In this document: positions 7,052 to 12,497 of the stretch, one piece after another
Layout of the letters: each line of letters begins with the position of its first letter
How positions within the stretch are numbered: the first letter of the stretch is position 1
Origin: an uncultured Thiotrichaceae bacterium
GTDB lineage: Bacteria; Pseudomonadota; Gammaproteobacteria; Thiotrichales; Thiotrichaceae
Length of the DNA stretch: 12,497 nt
Reading direction: 5' to 3'
NCBI GenBank assembly: GCA_902727945.1
Contig: CACVAV010000412.1
Span: 1 to 12,497 of the forward strand
Translations under genes and position numbers: made by a program
The notes under the pieces: generated by a model
The model's input: the letters and a program-made list of their open reading frames with translations, nothing else
The model's database searches: none
What the model was told of the DNA's origin: nothing

Positions 7052-7531
7052 ATGAGAAAACAAGCGATATTTTCAATCATAACAGCTACTTTACTATCCA
7101 CCGCCTTTACTACAGCTCAGGCTGGCTGGGTATCCGCCAGCAATGGCACTGTTCCTGCTGGCGCATTAGAAAGTGGAAACGAAGCCAATGGCGCAAAACT
7201 TTATGCCTGTCGTGCACAGCACAATGGTGGCATGCACCCCGGCAAAGTTCGCAGCGCTTTCCGGGCTTGTAATATTGGCTGGGGTGGTAAAGAAATTGCG
7301 GTAAGCAACTATCAAGTTTACGTGATCTGGCAACAAGCTCAAAATGGGCAGGTTCCAGCCGGAGCAGTCGCTGGTGGTCAGGAGGCTAATGGTGAAAAGC
7401 TCTATATCTGTCGTGGCAACTATCAGGGTGGCGTTCATTCCGGCAAAGTCCGGGGCGCATTCGGCGGTTGTAATATTAGCTGGGGCGGCAAAGAAGTGAA
7501 AATAAACCCCTACCAGGTTTTGGTTCACTGA
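7052..7531 (+). CDS. Exported protein with two tandem DM9 (DUF3421) repeats, lectin-like
   Basis: The product has 159 residues: a signal peptide (1-24, cleaved after AQA), then almost nothing but two 67-residue DM9 repeats (25-91 and 92-158), about 60 % identical to each other. Each carries NGxVPAGA, EANGxKLYxCR, the HxGKVRxAF block, CNIxWGGKE and YQVxV. DM9 repeats are best known from insects, flatworms and molluscs; oyster DM9 proteins bind mannose and act as recognition lectins, so glycan binding is a reasonable inference. Each repeat has two Cys (C53/C73 and C120/C140), a plausible disulfide pair in the oxidising periplasm or outside the cell. The start at 7052 is supported by GAGG eight bases upstream; a longer in-frame reading from 7010 would spoil the signal peptide. 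The gene is transcribed divergently from another exported protein. Confidence 0.85.
   Translation: MRKQAIFSIITATLLSTAFTTAQAGWVSASNGTVPAGALESGNEANGAKLYACRAQHNGGMHPGKVRSAFRACNIGWGGKEIAVSNYQVYVIWQQAQNGQVPAGAVAGGQEANGEKLYICRGNYQGGVHSGKVRGAFGGCNISWGGKEVKINPYQVLVH
7124..7525 (+). repeat. Two tandem 201-bp DM9-coding repeats
   Basis: Unit 1 (7124-7324) and unit 2 (7325-7525) each encode 67 residues, with 40 identical positions and no gaps by hand alignment. They arose by internal duplication of one DM9 module. Codon differences are many, so the duplication is old. Confidence 0.8.
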
Positions 7532-7545
7532 TCAATGGAATAACG

Positions 7546-7570
7546 AACGGGCAGATTCCATCTGCTCGTT
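7546..7570. terminator. Probable bidirectional terminator between the convergent DM9 and ABC-ATPase genes
   Basis: An 11-bp stem (AACGGGCAGAT at 7546-7556 with ATCTGCTCGTT at 7560-7570, one G-U pair) closes a 3-base loop (TCC). It lies 14 bases after the DM9 stop and 17 bases from the ATPase stop on the other strand. Only short, interrupted T stretches follow on either strand, so termination efficiency is uncertain. Confidence 0.6.
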
Positions 7571-7587
7571 TCATTAGTTAACCGAGC

Positions 7588-9324
7588 TTATGCCACCGCC
7601 AAATCCAACCGTGGCACTGCCGATAACAAGGTCTGTGTATAGGCATGCTGCGGGTTACCGCATACATCAGCCGTATCGCCCTGCTCCACCACCTTGCCTT
7701 TATACATCACCACAGTCTGATCACAAAGATATTCAACCACCGCAATATTATGTGTGATAAACAACAAAGTCAGATCATTTTCTGCGCGTATATCCAGCAA
7801 TAACTGCAAAATTTCCGCCTGTACCGACACATCCAAAGCACTGGTTATTTCATCACAGACAATAAACTCAGGGTTCACCACCAAAGCCCGCGCCAACCCG
7901 ATACGCTGTCGCTGGCCACCAGAAAACTCGTGCGGATAACGCCATAGAAAATCACGTTTTAACTGCACCTTCTCCATAATCTGTCCAGCCAGTTCGATAC
8001 GCTCCTCACGACTATTGCCAATACCGTGTACCTTCATCGGTTCAGTCAACGCCGTTTCAACTAACAAACGCGGATTTAATGAAGACTGCGGATCCTGAAA
8101 GGCAATCTGCATATCCACCCGCACATCGCGCATTTCACTGGTGGATAAAGTGGTTAACTCACGGTCATGTAACTTCACACTGCCTTCAGTTGCTTTCTCT
8201 AATTGCAGGATGGCACGACCTAAGGTTGTTTTGCCACAGCCGGACTCACCGACTAATGCCATGATCTGGCCTTTAGGAATGTTCAGACTGACATTATCGA
8301 CTGCCTTTACATAATCGACCGTATTACGGAAAAGGCCTTTTTTAATGGGGAACCAGACTTTCAGATCTTTTACTTTGATCAGGGGCTTAAACCCCCCTTG
8401 TTCCTCCATCCCGTTTGGCGAAACGGGGGAATGCAAAGGGGGAGACCCTTCGATAACCAATTGATCTTGCCGGAGGGTACTCCCCTTTAGAAAAGGGGAG
8501 ACAGAGGGGATTTTGCTTTCACGTCGCGCCAAATTATCCGGCACCGCCGCCAACAACTCTTTCGTATAATCATGCTGAGGACGCCGCAATAAATCACGTG
8601 TCACTCCCACCTCAACCAGTTTACCCCGCTGCATCACCCCCACCTGCTGTGCCATCTGCGACACCACACCAAAATCATGGGTGATAAACAAGGTACTCAT
8701 CCCGGTATTATCCTGTAACTCACGCATCAACCGCAGGATCTCAGCCTGCACAGTCACATCCAATGCCGTTGTTGGCTCATCAGCAATCAATAACTCCGGC
8801 TCGCAAGCCAGCGCCATAGCAATCATCACCCGCTGACGCTGACCACCGGATAATTGATGCGGGAAATCACGAAACCGGCCTTTGGCATTAGGGATATGTA
8901 CCTTTTCCAGCGCCAGAATCGCCCGCTCCTCAGCTTCCGCTTCAGCCATGTCCGGATTATGCAGCAACAAGGCCTCAATAATTTGTTCACCGATTGAAAA
9001 CACCGGATTCAACGACGTCATTGGCTCCTGAAAGATCATCGCTATTTGCGAACCGCGAACACGGCGTAGCGCGTCATCTTCCAGCTTCAACATATCCTGA
9101 CCATTAAACAGAATTTGGCCTGCCGGATGCGTGGCAATGCCATAAGGTAATAAGCAAATCACTGACAATGCAGTAATTGACTTACCACTGCCCGACTCAC
9201 CGACCAGGCAAAAGGTTTCGCCTTGCGGAATGGTGAAACTGACATCATCGACGGCTTTCACCACTTCGCCACCGCTTTGCAGGTAGGTATGCAGGTTACG
9301 CACTTCTAATAAAGGCTGATTCAT
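7588..9324 (-). CDS. Peptide-type ABC importer ATPase with two fused nucleotide-binding domains (YejF/OppDF type)
   Basis: This 578-residue cytoplasmic protein should power an oligopeptide or dipeptide importer. NBD1: Walker A GESGSGKS (42-49), Q loop IFQEP (Q99), signature LSGGQRQR (158-165), Walker B LLIADEP (178-184), H216. NBD2: Walker A GESGCGKT (359-366), Q410, signature FSGGQRQR (467-474), Walker B FIVCDEI (487-493), switch H525. The DEI replaces the near-universal DEP, as ATA instead of CCN. The C-terminal HxYTxxLLSAVP segment marks the OppD/DppF family. E. coli YejF has 529 residues and this one is longer mainly through the linker: residues 271-312 are encoded by a palindromic repeat element. 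The start codon overlaps the stop of the permease gene by one base. The family call is firm; orthology to yejF rather than another Opp-type fusion is not. Confidence 0.93.
   Translation of the reverse strand: MNQPLLEVRNLHTYLQSGGEVVKAVDDVSFTIPQGETFCLVGESGSGKSITALSVICLLPYGIATHPAGQILFNGQDMLKLEDDALRRVRGSQIAMIFQEPMTSLNPVFSIGEQIIEALLLHNPDMAEAEAEERAILALEKVHIPNAKGRFRDFPHQLSGGQRQRVMIAMALACEPELLIADEPTTALDVTVQAEILRLMRELQDNTGMSTLFITHDFGVVSQMAQQVGVMQRGKLVEVGVTRDLLRRPQHDYTKELLAAVPDNLARRESKIPSVSPFLKGSTLRQDQLVIEGSPPLHSPVSPNGMEEQGGFKPLIKVKDLKVWFPIKKGLFRNTVDYVKAVDNVSLNIPKGQIMALVGESGCGKTTLGRAILQLEKATEGSVKLHDRELTTLSTSEMRDVRVDMQIAFQDPQSSLNPRLLVETALTEPMKVHGIGNSREERIELAGQIMEKVQLKRDFLWRYPHEFSGGQRQRIGLARALVVNPEFIVCDEITSALDVSVQAEILQLLLDIRAENDLTLLFITHNIAVVEYLCDQTVVMYKGKVVEQGDTADVCGNPQHAYTQTLLSAVPRLDLAVA
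8389..8514. mobile_element. MITE/REP-like palindromic element inserted in frame in the ATPase gene
   Basis: About 126 bp lie between imperfect terminal inverted repeats. The left end AAACCCCCCTTGTTCCTCC (8389-8407) matches the reverse complement of 8495-8513, AAATCCCCTCTGTCTCCCC, at 13 of 19 positions, and all differences are transitions. Inside are two perfect hairpins: CCCGTTT-GGCG-AAACGGG (8410-8427) and CTCCCCTTT-AGA-AAAGGGGAG (8480-8500), plus a weaker one, AAGGG-GGAGA-CCCTT (8436-8450). C-run/G-run termini of this kind are typical of dispersed non-coding repeats in many bacteria. Here the element is read through as ATPase residues K271-F312 without a stop, exactly in the inter-domain linker. 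No transposase is present, and no second copy was seen in the window. Confidence 0.75.
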
Positions 9325-10556
9325 TAGTTCACCCCCGAATTACGTGACATGTGCGGATCAATGGCATCACGCAAGGCTTCACCAATCAGGTTATAGGCGA
9401 ACACGGTCATAAAAATCGCCCCACCGGGAAACGCCGCCATCCACCAGTTAAAGGTCGAAGATTTTACCGCTTGATCCAGCATCTGCCCCCATGACGGTGC
9501 GCCCACCACACCTAAACCGAGAAAACTTAATGTCGCCTCAGCAAGAATAGCGGAAGCTACGCCAAAACTAGCCGCGACCAATAACGGTGCAACGCCATTC
9601 GGTAACATGTGACGGAATAAAACGGAACGTAGGGGCAAACCGCTGGCAATCGCCGCCTGCACATAATCCTGTTTACGTAATTTGAGGAACTCAGCACGGA
9701 TATAACGCGCATAACCCGACCAACTGGTCACACCGATAATGATCATCATCATGTATAAATTGCGCCCGAAGAAAGCGACAAAGGTGAGTAGTAAAAATAA
9801 TGTGGGTATGGCCTCAAAAATCTCCACCAACCGCATACCGATCATATCCAGCCAGCCGGAAAAGTACCCCATAAACCCACCGATAATCACGCCGATCACC
9901 ATCGCAATACTGGTGGCCACAAAACCAATGCTCAGTGCAATACGGGAAGCATGAATCATCCGGCTGAATACATCACCGCTATTCTCTTCTGTTCCCATCA
10001 GGTGAGCGCGCCCGTCAGCAGCAGCTGAATCAGCTAATGGCTCTTCCAGTCCCCGATAACCGTAATCACGCAGGTAATCTTCTGCCGCATAAGGAATCGG
10101 TGGCATGATTTTCCAATCAACATTCTCATTGAAATCTGCCGAGCGGAATTGTGCATAATTCACCAGTTCCGGTGTTTTCAGGAATGAGTGGCCTACTACA
10201 CCTGCTGATACAGCAGCAATCACCACAGCGATTAATCCCAGACGGAAATCAATATGCAGAGGCAATAGCCACAGCAGAATGGCAATAAAAAAAGCAGCCA
10301 GCACTCCCACATCTTCAGCCGTGATGTAATGCAATACCGGCATTGAAAACTCACCCCCCTTGCTCATCATGATCGGCATGCTGTTCGCCAGAAAGGGGGC
10401 AAAAACGGCTGCTACCACCAGTAAGCCGATCCAGAATAATCCAATCTTCACACCCCAGCCTTTTAAAGCGCTGCGGAGAATTCTGCGACCAAAGGATTGT
10501 TGACAGTTGTGCTGACGGTGAATAGCCGGTAAAGATTTGGCGGTGTGACTGCTCAT
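9324..10556 (-). CDS. Peptide-type ABC transporter permease (OppC/DppC/YejE family) with an enlarged N-terminal region
   Basis: This is an inner-membrane permease of the binding-protein-dependent (BPD) family. From the ATG at 10556 (GGAG seven bases upstream, the best ribosome binding site) it has 410 residues; a TTG at 10583 would add nine and overlap msrB. Helices are visible at about 37-57, 84-101, 105-124, 206-230, 240-265, 267-285, 321-350 and 376-396. The family block MGTEENSGDVFSRMIHASRIALSIGF (split: MGTEENSGDVFSRM 187-200, IHASRIALSIGF 201-212) and the ATPase-coupling EAA loop (AAIASGLPLRS...HMLPN, 301-320) are clear, as is the C-terminal GEALRDAIDP. OppC-type proteins usually have about 300-340 residues and six helices; the extra length is an insert (about 80-185) with two hydrophobic segments. 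The neighbouring ATPase gene overlaps by one base. Confidence 0.9.
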   Translation of the reverse strand: MSSHTAKSLPAIHRQHNCQQSFGRRILRSALKGWGVKIGLFWIGLLVVAAVFAPFLANSMPIMMSKGGEFSMPVLHYITAEDVGVLAAFFIAILLWLLPLHIDFRLGLIAVVIAAVSAGVVGHSFLKTPELVNYAQFRSADFNENVDWKIMPPIPYAAEDYLRDYGYRGLEEPLADSAAADGRAHLMGTEENSGDVFSRMIHASRIALSIGFVATSIAMVIGVIIGGFMGYFSGWLDMIGMRLVEIFEAIPTLFLLLTFVAFFGRNLYMMMIIIGVTSWSGYARYIRAEFLKLRKQDYVQAAIASGLPLRSVLFRHMLPNGVAPLLVAASFGVASAILAEATLSFLGLGVVGAPSWGQMLDQAVKSSTFNWWMAAFPGGAIFMTVFAYNLIGEALRDAIDPHMSRNSGVN

Positions 10557-10560
10557 TGGA

Positions 10561-11031
10561 TTACTCCGCCAGCTTATCCGCAAACGACTGCTGCACTTTT
10601 TTCAATGAAACGGCATTCATGCAATAACGCAGTCCGCTGGGTGGCGGGCCATCCGGGAATACATGCCCCAAATGCGCTTCACAGGTATTACACACAGTTT
10701 CAACACGTACCATGCCATGGGATTTGTCAGCATGATAAGCAATGGCATTTATCTTCACCGGCTGGGTGAATGAAGGCCAGCCCGTACCCGACTCGAATTT
10801 TTCACTGGCATCAAACAGTAACGTGTCACAACAGACACAGCTGTACAAACCTTCCCCGAACAGGCTGCACATGTCCGAGCTGAAAGCCCTTTCTGTGCCT
10901 TGTTGACGGGTCACGCGAAACTCCTCATCCGTTAAGGCGGTGCGCCATTCACTATCAGTCTTCCTGACTGTGCGGTCGGGCGCAGGGTTTCCATTATCAG
11001 AGAACTCAAGTACTTTATTCCAATCCAACAT
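10561..11031 (-). CDS. msrB: Peptide-methionine (R)-S-oxide reductase MsrB
   Basis: MsrB reduces the R epimer of methionine sulfoxide in damaged proteins. From the ATG at 11031 the protein has 156 residues, normal for the family; a strong AAGGAG lies eight bases upstream, so the in-frame reading back to 11118 is not used. Motifs: zinc-binding CxxC pairs at C65/C68 (CVCC) and C114/C117 (CNTC), GTGWPSF (82-88), the SHGM substrate segment (104-107), AHLGHVFPDGP (119-129) and the catalytic Cys in RYCMN (C137). The position often holding a resolving Cys (GCGWPSF in E. coli) is Thr83, so another Cys such as C55 or C67 may act in recycling, which is inference. There is no signal peptide, so it is cytoplasmic. 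Four bases separate it from the permease gene downstream, so the three genes are probably one operon. Confidence 0.97.
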   Translation of the reverse strand: MLDWNKVLEFSDNGNPAPDRTVRKTDSEWRTALTDEEFRVTRQQGTERAFSSDMCSLFGEGLYSCVCCDTLLFDASEKFESGTGWPSFTQPVKINAIAYHADKSHGMVRVETVCNTCEAHLGHVFPDGPPPSGLRYCMNAVSLKKVQQSFADKLAE

Positions 11032-11307
11032 GCTAATGACTCCTTCGGGAAAGTGATACTTTCCCCTATAGAACAATTCCAGCTTTCCCAGAAAATGAAT
11101 CACCTTCCGGTCAGGCATTTAAACAATATAATACCTTAAACTTCACCGGATGACCGGCTAGTTTGACATGAGAAATGGCTGGAAGCACGGAGCAGAGTTG
11201 CTGTTGATGATCACCGTTGAGGGCTATAGACTAGCAAGCCGACGGATCAGATTTAAAAGCCACTGGTGGCAATGATCTGTATCGCTGCAAAATAAAAAGG
11301 GTTATTG
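11032..11307. promoter_or_regulatory. Divergent region between msrB and the antiporter gene
   Basis: These 276 bp contain no convincing gene. Next to msrB is a perfect hairpin (GGGAAAGT-GAT-ACTTTCCC, 11047-11065) one base upstream of its ribosome binding site. The AT-rich stretch 11121-11140 holds -10-like boxes on both strands (TATAAT plus strand 11127-11132; TATTAT minus strand 11133-11128) without matching -35 elements. A second plus-strand candidate is TATAGA at 11225-11230, with TTGATG only 15 bases upstream. Near the antiporter gene is a small inverted repeat, GCCAC-TG-GTGGC (11259-11270). Confidence 0.4.
11047..11065 (-). promoter_or_regulatory. Hairpin/palindrome in the msrB leader
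   Basis: Perfect 8-bp arms (GGGAAAGT and ACTTTCCC on the plus strand) flank a 3-base centre. In msrB mRNA the stem would end one base before AAGGAG (11045-11040), so it could modulate ribosome access; as DNA it could be an operator. Which of the two applies is not decided by the sequence. Confidence 0.45.
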
Positions 11308-12497
11308 ATGGAAAATTTCGGGCTTCTGATCGTCGCGATAGGTATTTTATTGTTCGCACTGTTCTCCCGGACACTGGAAGACAGCCTGCTCACTTTACCG
11401 ATGATCTTTACTGTTTTCGGCTGGGCAATTGGTAGTGGCGCGGATGAATTACTCCCCTTGTCCATCGGTCATGGCGCGATGCACACTCTCGCAGAGATCA
11501 CCTTGATTCTGGTACTGTTTTCCGATGCGGCACAGGTTAACCTACGGCTTTTACTAAAAGACCACACTTTGCCCACACGCATGCTGCTTATTGGTATGCC
11601 ATTGAGCATTTTGCTCGGTGCAGTAGTGGCCGCCTGGATATCACCAACGGCACCACTGGCACTCGCCTTTCTGATCGCCACTATTCTGACACCGACTGAT
11701 GCGGCACTGGGGCAAGCCATCGTCAGCAGCCATAAAGTACCAATAAGGATACGCCAGGCTATTAATGTCGAGAGTGGTTTAAATGACGGTATAGCCCTAC
11801 CTATCGTGATGATCTGCGCGATTCTTACATCAGCTGCTTACGGAACAACCGGAGCACATCAACCCGATAATTTATGGCTGTTTACCCTACTTCAAATCAC
11901 ACTTGGCCCTTTGGTTGGCATAGGTATCGGGTACGCCGGCGCAAAACTGGTTGATCGGGCATCAGCACAAAAAAGCATGAGTATGGCCTTTCAGGGCATT
12001 GCCTTTTTATCATTAGCCGCCACAGCTTATCTGCTGGCAGAAGCAATCGGTGGAAATGGTTTTATCGCCACCTTCGTTGCAGGCCTGCTGTTTGGCGCTA
12101 CCCTTAAAGAACATTCAGAGTCATTGTTTGAGTTCATGGAAACAGAAGGCCAGTTACTCACTATGATTACCTTCCTGATTTTCGGGGCGGTGATGGTGCC
12201 ACTAGGGCTGGAACATGCAACCTGGAAAACATTGGTGCTGGCGATACTTTACCTGACGGTTATTCGGATGCTACCAATATTTTTGTCACTGACGGGTACC
12301 GGCCTGAAAGTGCCCGATAAATTACTCTTAGGCTGGTTTGGCCCACGCGGGCTGGCCTCTATTCTATTTGCTTTACTGATTCTGGATCGGTTTACAATCC
12401 CTGGCAGTGAGGAACTATTGGCCTGTATCGTACTGACCGTTATGCTGAGCATTTTTGCACATGGTCTCAGTGCTACACCATTGGTTAATGCCTATGC
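11308..12497 (+). CDS. CPA1-type Na+(K+)/H+ antiporter, N-terminal part (runs off the window)
   Basis: The reading frame from the ATG at 11308 is open for 396 codons to the window edge. AAGGG six bases upstream supports the start. The protein is a string of hydrophobic helices with the CPA1 (NhaP-like) ion-pathway motifs: FSDAAQVNLR (71-80), TPTDAALGQAIV (128-139, D131), NVESGLNDGIALP (153-165, with E155, N159 and D160, the conserved ND pair) and WFGPRGLASI (343-352, R347), a typical CPA1 late-helix motif. It should exchange monovalent cations for protons at the inner membrane for pH and salt balance. Ion choice cannot be told, and any C-terminal regulatory domain lies outside the window. It is transcribed divergently from msrB. 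Confidence 0.93.
   Translation, partial: MENFGLLIVAIGILLFALFSRTLEDSLLTLPMIFTVFGWAIGSGADELLPLSIGHGAMHTLAEITLILVLFSDAAQVNLRLLLKDHTLPTRMLLIGMPLSILLGAVVAAWISPTAPLALAFLIATILTPTDAALGQAIVSSHKVPIRIRQAINVESGLNDGIALPIVMICAILTSAAYGTTGAHQPDNLWLFTLLQITLGPLVGIGIGYAGAKLVDRASAQKSMSMAFQGIAFLSLAATAYLLAEAIGGNGFIATFVAGLLFGATLKEHSESLFEFMETEGQLLTMITFLIFGAVMVPLGLEHATWKTLVLAILYLTVIRMLPIFLSLTGTGLKVPDKLLLGWFGPRGLASILFALLILDRFTIPGSEELLACIVLTVMLSIFAHGLSATPLVNAY

Noticed and set aside
8389..8514. Reading the inserted repeat as an internal terminator or CRISPR repeat
   Set aside because: It lies within an intact coding frame, has no T run after the stems in the gene's direction, and is a single unit without spacers.
11032..11118. 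In-frame 29-residue extension of MsrB
   Set aside because: It does not resemble MsrB, contains the leader hairpin, and the ATG at 11031 has a near-perfect AAGGAG.
11253..11720. Minus-strand open frames opposite the antiporter
   Set aside because: The plus strand there encodes conserved CPA1 motifs in one continuous frame; the antisense frames have no recognisable features.

Overview
The window looks like the chromosome of a gammaproteobacterium of roughly balanced base composition (slightly below 50 % GC by eye). The best evidence is the order rsmD <- M16 peptidase <- M16 peptidase | ftsY -> ftsE -> ftsX, a layout familiar from Pseudomonas and relatives. Short overlaps (TAATG junctions) and tight spacing are frequent. 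Protein features alone do not fix the genus. A sulfur-oxidising Thiotrichales-type host is a guess only, based on the Asn/Pro/Met/Trp-rich secreted protein.

Layout. Positions 1-3169 (minus strand) hold a putative operon: an active zinc M16 peptidase (HxxEH present), a catalytically dead M16 partner, and the 5' part of rsmD, which runs off the left edge and overlaps its neighbour. A 50-bp divergent gap separates this from ftsY-ftsE-ftsX (3220-5876, plus): the SRP receptor and the FtsEX divisome ABC complex, with a 1-bp ftsY/ftsE overlap and 3 bp between ftsE and ftsX. The rpoH gene that often follows ftsX is absent. Instead the region continues with accessory genes: a minus-strand gene for an exported Met/Pro/Asn/Trp-rich low-complexity protein (5906-6847), and divergent from it a small exported protein made of two tandem DM9 (DUF3421) repeats (7052-7531). 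They share a 204-bp control region with two outward TATAAT boxes, each with a palindrome where the -35 element would sit.

Positions 7588-11031 (minus) hold a second compact unit, msrB - peptide-type ABC permease - fused double ATPase, with 4-bp spacing and then a 1-bp overlap. The usual binding protein and second permease of a peptide importer are not in the window. The ATPase gene carries the most striking feature: a ~126-bp palindromic miniature element (8389-8514) sits in frame in the linker between its two nucleotide-binding domains and is read as about 42 extra residues. The right end (11308-12497, plus) is the 5' part of a CPA1-type cation/proton antiporter, cut by the window edge.

Functionally the window mixes housekeeping genes (ribosome methylation, membrane targeting, division) with envelope functions (periplasmic proteolysis, oxidised-methionine repair, peptide uptake, ion homeostasis) and an uncharacterised secreted pair. 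No tRNA, rRNA, CRISPR array, transposase or prophage gene was seen.
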